Notes: generated by a model from the letters alone, not told the origin. Shown: positions 1-7,208, counted from the stretch's first letter. The stretch: DNA of 8,928 nucleotides from JBFLVQ01 sp040758525 (GCA_040758525.1 JBFLVQ010000395.1:1-8928), one strand, 5' to 3'. Translations and numbers: made by a program.

Positions 1-62
1 TTGGCCAAGTAAACATGCGTGCTGTGCTTGCTAGTCACCCCTTCGACTATCCAGAATTTTGA
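1..62 (+). CDS. C-terminal tail of an upstream gene, unidentified (5' partial)
   Basis: The third forward frame is open from the window edge to a TGA at 60-62 and encodes the last 19 residues, ending in HPFDYPEF. The other two forward frames stop early, at 10-12 and 32-34. A strong hairpin terminator begins 12 bases after this stop, which is what one expects at the end of a real gene. The tail is too short to assign a family. The call rests only on the open frame and the terminator placement. Confidence 0.5.
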   Translation, partial: GQVNMRAVLASHPFDYPEF

Positions 63-74
63 GATAAATAGAAA

Positions 75-98
75 CGGCCGCATATTGCGGCCGCTTTT
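75..98. terminator. Bidirectional intrinsic terminator between convergent genes
   Basis: A perfect 7-bp GC-only inverted repeat (CGGCCGC / GCGGCCG, 75-81 and 87-93) encloses a 5-base loop, ATATT. On the plus strand it is followed by CTTTT; on the minus strand it is followed by TTTCTATTT. It lies between the end of the plus-strand gene at 62 and the stop of the minus-strand VWA gene at 121, so it can close both transcripts. The right arm contains a NotI-type GCGGCCGC. Confidence 0.8.
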
Positions 99-120
99 AA
101 TCAGATTTTCTCTAACCAGC

Positions 121-1641
121 TTAATTGATATCCAACCTTACAAAGAAGGATTTTGCATCCAGCTTGATGCTTCCTACTTGGCGTGGCAACACAATTAGTT
201 GGAATGGTGCAGTCGTAGCAGGTGCGCTTGCTCCTGCTTGCCGCTTCACATTCACCAACACCTCATTACCATGCAGGTGTAGACTGTTAACTGTGATAGT
301 AGTGTCAGCAGGTGAGCGGCCTAGGAAGATCGCAAGCACGATCTGATTGTTAAAATCTATGCGACTAAGATCGACTCCTGCCGTTGTACCCAAGAAGCTC
401 TGCAGTGTCTCACGATTATCAATAAGCAGTTGACGTGGTGTCTTGACATTACAATCCACTCCTTTGAGATCAAAAGCAGATGTAAGCGGTGTGCCATAGG
501 TTACACCTTGGCGACGTGCTGCGCTCTTGATTGTTTCTGCCAGCACTGTGTTGAGGTTATTGGTTTTGTTGCTTACTGGTGCAGATACGATGCCGCTAGC
601 ACGTGCACGTGTTTCGCCAGCATAGCCACGGTCACTTTTTGCTTCTGCCATATCACGAGGCGCGGCAGGAGGTTCAGCGGCAGGCTTGGCCGCAGCAATA
701 TAACCGTCACTAGATGTAGTCTCAACTACATCACTAGTTGCGCCACCATCTCCGCCACTAGCATAACTTGGCTCGTCATATTCAGCGGCAGAGCTACTCA
801 ACTCTTTTGCATCGCCACGCGCTAGTAGCTCATCAGCGCCACGTACCCATTCTCGTTCGGCAACACCGGAGGAGACCTCAAGTTTACGCGCTCCCTCTTC
901 AATCACAACCACACGTGAGCCATCTGCGCGGGCATACTCCTGTCGGTAGGTGAGTTGTGCAAACAGGCCATTGCTATTGCTGGAGATCTCATTAAAAACC
1001 TGTTGTTCATGCGCCTCCATACCGCTACAAGCGATGGTGTTGACAGTAATGTTCTGTTGCTGAGCGTATTTGATCTCTTCTTCCCAGCGGAAATCATTAG
1101 GATAATTGTTAGGGCCGGCATCGCCTATAAGGAAGATCATTTTGGTCTTTGCCTGTTGATCCCATTCCATTTTGTGTAAAGTAACGTGTAAGGCTTCATT
1201 AACACTTTCCGGTTTATCGCCGCCACCATAAGCGCGTATGCTGGCCAGGGCCGCTTGGATTTTCGGTAGTTCACGAGTGAATTGCCAATACTTAGTCACA
1301 TATTCGTCACCACGATCACGATAGACAACAATGCCATAACGTACATCGGGGGCAGGCTGGCCTTGGGAAATATCATTAATAATATTGCGAATATTCTCTT
1401 TTACCACTTCGATCTCGTCGCCCATACTGCCAGTACTGTCAATGGTGAAAACAACATCGATGCGTGGCACTGCCTCGATCGGTACTGCCTCTGTGGCAAG
1501 TAATGCAGGTGGTGTAGGCAGCGCGGCAAGTGGTGAAGGATTAATAGTTCCAAGCTGAGTAAAGAATAGATATTTTAACATTGCCGCACCGTAAAAGATG
1601 GCCAATCCTACGATGAGAACCATGAGAGCTTTTTTATACAT
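121..1641 (-). CDS. Membrane-anchored VWA protein with PrcB-like C-terminal domain
   Basis: A 506-residue protein. Residues 5-27 form a hydrophobic N-terminal segment after MYKK, either a signal anchor or an uncleaved signal, so the rest should face the periplasm or outside. A Pro/Ala-rich linker leads to a von Willebrand A domain at about 61-230. Its metal-ion-dependent adhesion site reads DSTGSM (68-73), with GGGDKPESVNEAL (139-151) and a later Asp in LIGDAG (D173). A Ser/Ala/Gly/Asp/Glu-rich low-complexity linker covers about 275-375. Residues about 385-490 match the PrcB C-terminal pattern: IDFNNQIVLAIFLG, then a beta-rich stretch, ending in PFQLIVLPR. PrcB is known as a lipoprotein of the Treponema dentilisin protease complex. 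The ATG is well supported by GGGAGG six bases upstream. The likely role is a metal-dependent protein-binding scaffold at the envelope. The partner is unknown. Confidence 0.88.
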   Translation of the reverse strand: MYKKALMVLIVGLAIFYGAAMLKYLFFTQLGTINPSPLAALPTPPALLATEAVPIEAVPRIDVVFTIDSTGSMGDEIEVVKENIRNIINDISQGQPAPDVRYGIVVYRDRGDEYVTKYWQFTRELPKIQAALASIRAYGGGDKPESVNEALHVTLHKMEWDQQAKTKMIFLIGDAGPNNYPNDFRWEEEIKYAQQQNITVNTIACSGMEAHEQQVFNEISSNSNGLFAQLTYRQEYARADGSRVVVIEEGARKLEVSSGVAEREWVRGADELLARGDAKELSSSAAEYDEPSYASGGDGGATSDVVETTSSDGYIAAAKPAAEPPAAPRDMAEAKSDRGYAGETRARASGIVSAPVSNKTNNLNTVLAETIKSAARRQGVTYGTPLTSAFDLKGVDCNVKTPRQLLIDNRETLQSFLGTTAGVDLSRIDFNNQIVLAIFLGRSPADTTITVNSLHLHGNEVLVNVKRQAGASAPATTAPFQLIVLPRQVGSIKLDAKSFFVRLDIN

Positions 1642-1647
1642 AGCAAG

Positions 1648-1653
1648 CCTCCC
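1648..1653 (-). promoter_or_regulatory. Strong ribosome binding site of the VWA gene
   Basis: The minus strand reads GGGAGG followed by six bases and the ATG at 1641-1639. This near-consensus Shine-Dalgarno fixes the start and is much stronger than those of the other two minus-strand genes. Confidence 0.75.
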
Positions 1654-1719
1654 GACATATTTTCTTTTCCAATTGTCTGTGTTGTATGTTTGATCGTCTT
1701 AACTGAGTATTGGTTCCCG

Positions 1720-1728
1720 ATTCTAGCA
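1720..1728 (-). promoter_or_regulatory. Possible extended -10 promoter for the VWA gene
   Basis: In the 97-bp gap behind yihY the minus strand reads TGCTAGAAT, a good extended -10 element (TGnTAnAAT-like). No convincing -35 hexamer lies 16-18 bases upstream, which extended -10 promoters can tolerate. It would give a leader of about 70 bases and allow the VWA gene to be expressed apart from yihY. This is motif reading only. Cotranscription with yihY is equally possible because no terminator is visible between them. Confidence 0.3.
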
Positions 1729-1738
1729 AAATTTGTTA

Positions 1739-2641
1739 TCAGTCTGGCCATTGCGCAGAAAGATTTGCTCCTAATAGGAGAATCAGCGCGGATATGAAAG
1801 CCCATATTACCAGTGACACAGTGATATAAAAAGGTCCGTAGATGCTGGCAAAATCCAGTATAGGTAGGCACCAAACAAAGAAGTATTTGCATAGTTCCCA
1901 CAACAGCCCAGCAAAAATCGCCGCGGGTAGCACACGTGTTAGCGGTACATGCCGATTGGGAAGAAAATAGTAGATAAGAAAAAAGATCGTGATAGTAACT
2001 GGTAGTATCAGGATTTTCAGTAGCACCGCAAGTGCGATTTTAACAATCGGGTTGGTGAAAGCTACCCCTATTAAGTCACGTAGTAATGCCTGACTGGCTG
2101 CTGTAACGTATATTGAGCCCATCGCCAGCAATCCACAAGCAAACACTAGCGCCAATGCTGACGCACGGCTACGCCAGAAGCTTCGTTCCTCAGTAATGCT
2201 CCAAGCACGATTAAGGGCTAACTCAATTGGTGCGAAGACACCAGCACTGGTAAAAATTAACGAGGCAAACGAAAAGATTGCGGTTGTACTGTTGGCAGTA
2301 ACTATTCTTAGGTTGCGAGTGATAAATTGGCCGCCAGCAGGTAAGTATTCCTCTTTGAGAAGCGTCAAGATCAATTCATAACCAGCCGGCCATTGTAGCA
2401 CTTTACGGCAGAAGACAAGCAGCAACACAATAAAAGGAAAGAAGGAGAGTAGTGCGTTGAAAGCAATTGCAGAAGCGTGTGAATATACTTGATTGCTGGC
2501 TAGATCAGTAAAGGCATGCCAGATGCTACGTCGCAACAGTACCGTACGATTAGTTAAGCGGGTGGTAATTGTCTGCGCCGATATTGCCACCGGCGCAGAC
2601 GTTTGAGGGGGTGGTCTATTATCTATCTCGGCTGACGGCAT
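1739..2641 (-). CDS. YihY/UPF0761 family inner-membrane protein
   Basis: A 300-residue polytopic membrane protein. A polar N-terminus (about 1-35) is followed by six predicted membrane segments at roughly 56-78, 119-142, 163-185, 209-227, 235-258 and 271-294. Family hallmarks are visible: SAIAFNALLSFFPF in the first helix, FLPNRHVPL before helix five, and the C-terminal YGPFYITVSLVIWAFISA followed by LLLGANLSA. The family was once called ribonuclease BN by mistake; its function is still uncertain, although transport or envelope roles are proposed. I chose the ATG at 2641. A TTG at 2680 would add 13 residues but sits in the T-rich tail of a hairpin terminator. Neither start has a good Shine-Dalgarno. 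The protein ends shortly after the last helix, without the cytoplasmic tail many homologues have. Confidence 0.88.
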   Translation of the reverse strand: MPSAEIDNRPPPQTSAPVAISAQTITTRLTNRTVLLRRSIWHAFTDLASNQVYSHASAIAFNALLSFFPFIVLLLVFCRKVLQWPAGYELILTLLKEEYLPAGGQFITRNLRIVTANSTTAIFSFASLIFTSAGVFAPIELALNRAWSITEERSFWRSRASALALVFACGLLAMGSIYVTAASQALLRDLIGVAFTNPIVKIALAVLLKILILPVTITIFFLIYYFLPNRHVPLTRVLPAAIFAGLLWELCKYFFVWCLPILDFASIYGPFYITVSLVIWAFISALILLLGANLSAQWPD

Positions 2642-2650
2642 AGTGGCATA

Positions 2651-2680
2651 AATATACCGCGTCAGCCCTGCAAAAAGCAA
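2651..2680 (-). promoter_or_regulatory. Possible yihY promoter overlapping the terminator tail
   Basis: The minus strand carries TTGCTT (2680-2675), an 18-base spacer and TATATT (2656-2651). The -10 matches consensus at five of six positions; the -35 is weak. Transcription would begin only a few bases before the ATG at 2641, giving an almost leaderless message. That would agree with the missing Shine-Dalgarno of yihY. Speculative. Confidence 0.25.
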
Positions 2681-2697
2681 AAGCGGTCTGACCGCTT
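2672..2697 (-). terminator. Intrinsic terminator or attenuator after the 64-residue gene
   Basis: A perfect inverted repeat, AAGCGGTC / GACCGCTT with one central base (2681-2697), begins six bases beyond the small gene's stop. Read on the minus strand, a hairpin with a 6-7 bp stem is followed by TTGCTTTTTG. It would end the small gene's transcript or reduce read-through into yihY. Confidence 0.65.
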
Positions 2698-2703
2698 AAA
2701 TCA

Positions 2704-2898
2704 CTAAATTGCCCAAATAAGAGCTAGTAACACTGCTACTCCAGGTAGCGAAAGCCGGGCGGCTCTTTTAAGCTGAAAAGCAACTCCCTCAATCAAGGAT
2801 TGCTTCTCTGCTGCCTGCTGTGTCTTCATACTGTCGATAAGAATCTGGTATTGATAGATCCGATTGATGTAGTCATTGGTGAAGTCGATCCGTTCCAT
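2704..2898 (-). CDS. Small protein with C-terminal membrane anchor, unknown
   Basis: A 64-residue open frame with a charged helical N-terminal part (about 1-38, rich in Asp, Glu, Gln, Lys and Tyr) and a basic patch, KRAAR (44-48). A hydrophobic C-terminal segment, LPGVAVLLALIWAI (51-64), ends exactly at the stop. The shape is that of a tail-anchored single-pass protein. I do not recognise a family. Support for a real gene comes from this ordered layout, a purine-rich stretch upstream (a G6 run about nine bases before the ATG, and AAGG just before it), and the hairpin terminator right behind its TAG. It is the first gene of the minus-strand block, ahead of the membrane protein YihY. Confidence 0.6.
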   Translation of the reverse strand: MERIDFTNDYINRIYQYQILIDSMKTQQAAEKQSLIEGVAFQLKRAARLSLPGVAVLLALIWAI

Positions 2899-3137
2899 AT
2901 CCTTATACCCCCCGGCTTTGTTTTTCTTGCGCTTCCACTAAGAGCATATCGTGTGCCAATCCTAGCTGGTTAGCTATCTATCAGATTACAACTGGATTTA
3001 AGCAACAGACTAGGGAGGCCTAAATAGCTATTGGGGCAGAATGCCGTAGCAGAATAGTTGTAATGAGACAAAAAAGGACAATTCTCTCCAATGTCTTATT
3101 GCCTTTGATAGTGATGGCCGGCAATAATAATTTCCTT
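2899..3137. other. Divergent intergenic region
   Basis: These 239 bases separate the leftward small-protein gene from the rightward HAD-dacB operon and must hold the promoters of both, unless the HAD gene starts upstream of 3138. I found no sigma70 pair with proper spacing in either direction. A weak 5-bp inverted repeat (TAGCT / AGCTA, 2963-2976) and an AGGGAGG at about 3012-3018 without a following open frame are the only small features seen. Confidence 0.5.
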
Positions 3138-3818
3138 ATGCTAAAAGCGATTATTTTCGATTTTGATGGGGTAATTGCCAACAGTGAGCCAACACACTTT
3201 GCCACCTTTCGGCGTGTGATGGCTGAAGAGGGTATTGATATTTCCCAGGCGGACTACTACCAGAATTATCTTGCCATGGACGACCGCGGCGCATTTACAC
3301 GGGCGCTTACCCAAGCAGGGCGACAAGACCTTATATGTGTGCCAGAGTTGATCAAACGTAAGGCAGACTATTTTCAAGCTCACTGGCAAACAGAGATGGT
3401 CATCTACCCAGATGCGCTAGCCTTCATTCCCACAGTTGCAAACCACTATCCACTGGCAATCAACTCTGGCGCATTGCGTCATGAAATAGAATTGGTATTA
3501 GCGCAGATCAAATTGCGTCAACATTTCTCCTTGATTGTCAGTAGCGAGGACGTTACTAATTGCAAGCCGGATCCAGAAGGATACCGACTAGCATTAGCAC
3601 GTTTGAATACTCAATATCCTAAGCTTACTGCGCAACCTGAAGAATGTTTGGTGATAGAGGATTCTGTAGGTGGTGTAGCATCGGCTATTGCCGCTGGGAT
3701 GCGCTGTGTGGCGGTAACCAATACCTATGCAGCACAGCAGCTAACGCAAGCCACTTCAGTAGTCTCTTCGCTTAATGAACTGACCGAGGAGTATTTGATA
3801 AGCCTCTTTAGGGATTAA
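3138..3818 (+). CDS. HAD-superfamily subfamily IA hydrolase (phosphatase or phosphoglucomutase-like)
   Basis: A 226-residue cytoplasmic enzyme with all four haloacid-dehalogenase motifs. Motif I is IIFDFDGVI, with nucleophile D8 and acid/base D10. Motif II is the serine in INSGALRHE (S110). Motif III is the lysine of CKPDPEGY (K143). Motif IV is VIEDSVGGVASA (E174, D175), the IA variant-3 signature. A helical cap lies between motifs I and II at about 16-85. The family hydrolyses or transfers phosphate on small molecules such as sugar phosphates or phosphoglycolate; the substrate cannot be read here. The frame is open upstream and also offers ATGs at 3063 and 3114, but homologues begin right before the DxD strand, so I chose 3138 although its Shine-Dalgarno is poor. 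It lies 18 bases ahead of dacB and is probably cotranscribed with it. Confidence 0.88.
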   Translation: MLKAIIFDFDGVIANSEPTHFATFRRVMAEEGIDISQADYYQNYLAMDDRGAFTRALTQAGRQDLICVPELIKRKADYFQAHWQTEMVIYPDALAFIPTVANHYPLAINSGALRHEIELVLAQIKLRQHFSLIVSSEDVTNCKPDPEGYRLALARLNTQYPKLTAQPEECLVIEDSVGGVASAIAAGMRCVAVTNTYAAQQLTQATSVVSSLNELTEEYLISLFRD

Positions 3819-3836
3819 TTTTCTGATAGGAAAACG

Positions 3837-5444
3837 ATGAGATTGCTTGCTAATAAAACCTCTTGTCGGTGTGGTGTGGCACTTCTGCTCCTATTTATCA
3901 CTATAGGGATAACGGCAGCGGCGATGCCTGTGCCAGTACGGAAAAAGCCTGTTAAATCTGCCCCCATAGCCGAGCGCAAACTACCATCAGCACGCAATCT
4001 TGCACAGCTAAAACAGCAATTACGCACACTTATCAATAATCCCGAATTGGCAGCCGCCCAGATTGGTGTATCCATTATGACAGAGACGGATGCACGGGTG
4101 ATCTTTGAGCAGGATGCACACAAGTTGTTAGTGCCCGCCTCTAATATGAAACTGTATACGACGGCTGCTGCACTAGTACAACTAGGTGCCAATTACCGTA
4201 TACGCACCTCAGTATATGCGCCTGTGCGTCCAGATGAGAAAGGTGTTATTAAGGGCAACCTGATACTCTATGGGCGTGGTGATCCAGGTTTGGCAAGCCG
4301 TTTTATTGATTATGGTGAGAAGAAATACTTTGAGCTACTAACTGAGCAACTGATCTCTGCCGGTGTCAAGTTAATAGAAGGCGATTTAATTGCTGATGAG
4401 AGTTACCTATCAGGCAGTCCATTGGGAAAAGGTTGGGAATGGCTGGATCTGCAATGGCAATTTGGCGCAGAAGTGAGTGCTCTAACAGTTCACGATAATA
4501 GTGTACAGGTTTCTCTACAGCCAGGCGCTAAAGTGGGCGATCCCTGCATTATTAGAATCTCGCCAGAGGTTGGCTATGTCAGTGTTGAAAATCGTATACA
4601 GACGATTGCTGCAGGTGGCAAACGGGAGTTAGGAATTAACCGTGGCCTACAAGATAACTCATTGTTGGTTTGGGGACAGATGCCTGTTGATGATACCGGT
4701 TTTCAGGCTTATCTGGCGGTACACCGTCCTGCAGGATTGGCTGCTGCACTCTTCCAAGCTGCCTTATTAAAGGCTGGTATACGTATTACTGGTGGAATCA
4801 AGATTGCGGATGCTTCATTACGCTCTCAAGTTCCTCCTAGTCGTATTGAGGAGAGTAAGTTGATCGAGCTGGCCTATCTGGAGTCGCCGCCGCTTAGCGA
4901 ATTGGTACGAGTAGTCAATAAGTTTAGTCAAAACCTCTATGCAGAACTGCTCCTTCGTATACTAGGCCGTCTTAAGGGGACACCCACACGTGATAGCGAT
5001 GAGGCTGGTGTTGAAGTTTTAAAAGAAGTATTGCGTACGGCTGGCATAGATCCTAATGAACTGGTTATTAATGATGGAAGCGGCCTCTCCAGACGCACCT
5101 TAGTTACTACTGCTACTACTGCCCGCTTGCTCGCTTTTATGAGCCGACAACCTACTGCTCAGATTTTCCTAGATTCTTTGCCCATTGCTGCTATTGATGG
5201 TACCCTCACTAAACGTATGAGTGGAACGCCAGCGTCTGATAATGTCAGAGCAAAAACAGGGACATTAAGCTACACAACAGCTTTATCAGGATATGTGACT
5301 ACAGGGGCAGGGGAGCGGTTAGTATTTAGCATAATTATTAATCATTTTACTGAAGAATCCAGGGTTGCGCGCACGATCGAGGATGGGATCTGCGCATTGC
5401 TAGCGGCTTATTCACACAAATTGGAAGGAAAAAGACGCCCATGA
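3837..5444 (+). CDS. dacB: D-alanyl-D-alanine carboxypeptidase/endopeptidase, PBP4 type
   Basis: A 535-residue penicillin-binding protein of peptidase family S13. It trims the terminal D-Ala of peptidoglycan stem peptides and can cut D-Ala-mDAP cross-links in the periplasm. The active-site motifs are complete: SNMK (nucleophile S102, K105), SQN (S364-N366) and KTG (K473-G475). The conserved DGSGLSR (413-419) is also present. Residues about 1-29 form a signal peptide (basic start, then VALLLLFITIGI, small residues to about 29), followed by a Pro/Lys-rich linker. About 260 residues separate the SxxK and SxN motifs, which fits the inserted domains typical of PBP4 and absent from PBP5. The start has AGGAAA six to eight bases upstream. 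It is somewhat longer than E. coli PBP4 (477). The next gene overlaps its stop by four bases, so translation of the two is probably coupled. Confidence 0.93.
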   Translation: MRLLANKTSCRCGVALLLLFITIGITAAAMPVPVRKKPVKSAPIAERKLPSARNLAQLKQQLRTLINNPELAAAQIGVSIMTETDARVIFEQDAHKLLVPASNMKLYTTAAALVQLGANYRIRTSVYAPVRPDEKGVIKGNLILYGRGDPGLASRFIDYGEKKYFELLTEQLISAGVKLIEGDLIADESYLSGSPLGKGWEWLDLQWQFGAEVSALTVHDNSVQVSLQPGAKVGDPCIIRISPEVGYVSVENRIQTIAAGGKRELGINRGLQDNSLLVWGQMPVDDTGFQAYLAVHRPAGLAAALFQAALLKAGIRITGGIKIADASLRSQVPPSRIEESKLIELAYLESPPLSELVRVVNKFSQNLYAELLLRILGRLKGTPTRDSDEAGVEVLKEVLRTAGIDPNELVINDGSGLSRRTLVTTATTARLLAFMSRQPTAQIFLDSLPIAAIDGTLTKRMSGTPASDNVRAKTGTLSYTTALSGYVTTGAGERLVFSIIINHFTEESRVARTIEDGICALLAAYSHKLEGKRRP

Positions 5445-6418
5445 GGGTGGTTAGAGAGATTTTCTCTCTTATCTTAGTAATTGGGCTAGTGGCTTGCACA
5501 CAGTCCTCACCGACAAGATCGTCTAGTCAACCTACTGAGGGTGGGCACTGTGCAGATTGGCGAGAACAGCCTATGCCGATCGAAAGGGATCTAAGCAGTG
5601 TCGATTTTATTGATGAGCAGACAGGCTGGGTTGTTGGTGATATAGGAGAATTGGAAGGTGTGGTAGTAAAGACCAGCAATGGTGGCCAACAATGGCAAAT
5701 AGTGAGTAAGGTACAGGAGTTTTTGAGTGATGTAGATTTCATAGACGCAGAGAAGGGATGGGCAGTTGGGTATGCTGGCACAGTAATAGGCAGCACAGAT
5801 GGAGGTAAGAGCTGGGAGCGGCTACGTTATGGTGAAAACTTGGAAGCCCTCAATGCGGTTCATTTTCTTGATGCCATAGCCGGCTGGGTGGTAGGCACAG
5901 GTGGCCTGATATTACACACCACAGATGCGGGCAAAAGTTGGCAGAATGTTGATGCAGGGGTGAAACAGGATCTTTGGCGAGTACGATTCCTTAATGCAAA
6001 TCAAGGGTGGATTGTTGGTGAGGAAGGTCTGATCTTAACCACCGTAGATGGTGGCGAGAATTGGACACAATGTAATAGTGGGGTGAAGGTGGCGCTGTTT
6101 GATATTTGGCCGGTCGATACACAGGTAATTTGGGCAGTAGGTGAAGGGGGCACATTGCTTAAGAGTAGCGACAGCGGTATTAACTGGCAGCCACAGCGCA
6201 TTAATTATGATAATCTTCTGCGAGCAATTCAGTTTATCGATATCAATCGTGGATATTTGATTGGGTCATCGGGATTGATGCTCTGCACCAGCGATGGTGG
6301 AGAGCATTGGCAGAGTATACCAATGTCACGGCAACTCAGTTTTGCTGGTCTAAAACTTACTGCCAAAGGATATGGATGGGCCGTGGGTCGGCGTGGCAGA
6401 ATAGTCTCCAATAAGTAA
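5441..6418 (+). CDS. YCF48-like seven-repeat beta-propeller lipoprotein
   Basis: A 325-residue exported protein. A signal peptide ends in the lipobox LVAC, with C19 as the predicted lipidated residue, so it should be membrane-anchored and periplasmic or surface-facing. The body is seven repeats of about 40-45 residues, each centred on a G(W/Y)xVG turn (about 62, 107, 149, 189, 231, 271 and 312). Most are followed by a BNR-type Asp-box such as TSNGGQQW, STDGGKSW, TTDAGKSW, TVDGGENW or TSDGGEHW. This is the layout of the YCF48/HCF136 photosystem II assembly family and related non-photosynthetic propellers. Nothing else here is photosynthetic, so a general scaffold or assembly role is more likely. 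The ATG overlaps the dacB stop (ATGA), with GGAAGG about 12 bases upstream. This suggests that it works with, or is made in step with, PBP4. Confidence 0.88.
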   Translation: MRVVREIFSLILVIGLVACTQSSPTRSSSQPTEGGHCADWREQPMPIERDLSSVDFIDEQTGWVVGDIGELEGVVVKTSNGGQQWQIVSKVQEFLSDVDFIDAEKGWAVGYAGTVIGSTDGGKSWERLRYGENLEALNAVHFLDAIAGWVVGTGGLILHTTDAGKSWQNVDAGVKQDLWRVRFLNANQGWIVGEEGLILTTVDGGENWTQCNSGVKVALFDIWPVDTQVIWAVGEGGTLLKSSDSGINWQPQRINYDNLLRAIQFIDINRGYLIGSSGLMLCTSDGGEHWQSIPMSRQLSFAGLKLTAKGYGWAVGRRGRIVSNK

Positions 6419-6427
6419 AAACGCTTC

Positions 6428-6456
6428 TTGACGGGTATAAAGGGCTGTTACATACT
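6428..6456 (+). promoter_or_regulatory. Likely sigma70 promoter of the protease operon
   Basis: In the 70-bp gap after the propeller gene there is TTGACG (6428-6433), a 17-base spacer and CATACT (6451-6456). Five of six -35 bases and four of six -10 bases match consensus, at ideal spacing. The start site would lie about 25 bases before the ATG at 6489. No terminator is visible for the preceding operon, so read-through is also possible. Confidence 0.45.
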
Positions 6457-6476
6457 GACGCTAATCTTTTTCCAGT

Positions 6477-6481
6477 AGGAG
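6477..6481 (+). promoter_or_regulatory. Ribosome binding site AGGAG of the exported partner gene
   Basis: AGGAG lies seven bases before the ATG at 6489 and fixes that start. The next bases repeat it in inverse (AGGAG T CTCCT), so the site could fold on itself, but only about three pairs can form. Confidence 0.7.
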
Positions 6482-6488
6482 TCTCCTT

Positions 6489-7208
6489 ATGATTAAAACA
6501 GCACGTATGATATTCGTTGTGCTGTTAGTGGCGACATTCTTTCTTGGTCCGTTACTAACAGCACGCGCTCATCACGCGGTATTACACTTCAATTTAGAAG
6601 AGATGGTCGCTACTTCCGATCGTGTCTTCATAGGTACCTGTGTTGATATTAAAGAGACTAAAGAGATGATCTCTCAAGGTCTCTTACCAGTAACCAAATA
6701 TACATTTGCTGTCACAGATGTGCTAAAAGGAAAGGTGCCACAGCAATTCACTTTTAAACAACTTGGCCATCGTGGTCACAAACCGAGTGGAAAAAAGAAT
6801 CTCCCTATAATCGGTGGTTATGTAGCGGATCCGAAAACTTATATACATGGAATGAGCCATTACCAAATAGGTGATGAAATACTGTTAATGTTGATCCCAC
6901 AATATATGGATGGACAGGTAACCTATCCAGTGGGGCTTTATCAAGGGGCATTCTTTATCACACGTTCTGCCTCTGGCAAAGCTACTTTAAAAAACAGTAT
7001 CAACAATCGTGGTCTATTTACCAATCCCTATACTAACTACAGCAAATCGGCAAGTGGTGCCAAAATTATCTACCCTGATGCGGATCGTCCAATATTAGGT
7101 GCTCAGCTTAGCCCACAGAGCTTAGAGACATTGATCTCCAAGCCTGGAGCGCTACCCTTGGATGATTTTACCAGCTTAGTACGTAGAATCGTGGAGGCTG
7201 AAAAATGA
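6489..7208 (+). CDS. Exported protein of unknown family, NTR/TIMP-like pattern
   Basis: A 239-residue secreted protein with a clear Sec signal peptide: a hydrophobic core at about 8-23 and the site TARA|HH, so the mature chain should begin His28-His29. I do not recognise a named family. The mature part shows the pattern EEMVATSDRVFIG (37-49), then FAVTDVLKG (73-81), then YQIGDEILLML (125-135), and a C-terminal helix (about 223-239). This order of strands resembles the OB-fold NTR domain shared by animal TIMPs and some bacterial secreted proteins. Unlike TIMPs, it has a single cysteine (C51) and no disulfides, but many histidines. It is translationally coupled to a secreted zinc metalloprotease, so a partner role (inhibitor, chaperone or surface tether) is inferred. 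The inference is weak until a structure is compared. Confidence 0.8.
   Translation: MIKTARMIFVVLLVATFFLGPLLTARAHHAVLHFNLEEMVATSDRVFIGTCVDIKETKEMISQGLLPVTKYTFAVTDVLKGKVPQQFTFKQLGHRGHKPSGKKNLPIIGGYVADPKTYIHGMSHYQIGDEILLMLIPQYMDGQVTYPVGLYQGAFFITRSASGKATLKNSINNRGLFTNPYTNYSKSASGAKIIYPDADRPILGAQLSPQSLETLISKPGALPLDDFTSLVRRIVEAEK

Noticed and set aside
713..732. Perfect 8-bp inverted repeat GATGTAGT / ACTACATC with a 4-base loop, flanked by CTAG on both sides
   Set aside because: It lies within the codons of the low-complexity linker of the VWA gene and has no T-tract or promoter nearby. Simple sequence bias in the linker can account for it.
430..825. 131-residue plus-strand open frame opposite the VWA gene
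   Set aside because: It is antisense to a well-supported coding region and has an atypical Cys/Thr-rich composition and no domain pattern. It is a shadow of the real gene.
2963..2976. Short inverted repeat TAGCT-GGTT-AGCTA in the divergent gap
   Set aside because: Only 5 bp, AT-containing, with no T-tract. Too weak to call an operator or terminator.
3099..3131. TTGCCT with a downstream TAATAAT as a promoter for the HAD gene
   Set aside because: The spacing is about 21 bases and the start site would fall at or after the ATG at 3138, so it does not work as a normal sigma70 promoter.
3063..3137. N-terminal extension of the HAD protein from an upstream ATG at 3063 or 3114
   Set aside because: HAD enzymes start just before the DxD strand. 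The extension has no Shine-Dalgarno and no recognisable domain, and it is more likely leader sequence in an open frame.
3815..4192. 125-residue minus-strand open frame opposite the start of dacB
   Set aside because: It overlaps the signal peptide and SxxK region of a clear PBP4 gene, has Ser/Ala-rich shadow-like composition and shows no recognisable motif.
5441..6418. Photosystem II assembly factor as the function of the YCF48-like protein
   Set aside because: The family resemblance is to the repeat fold only. No photosynthesis gene is in the window, and many non-photosynthetic bacteria carry such propellers.
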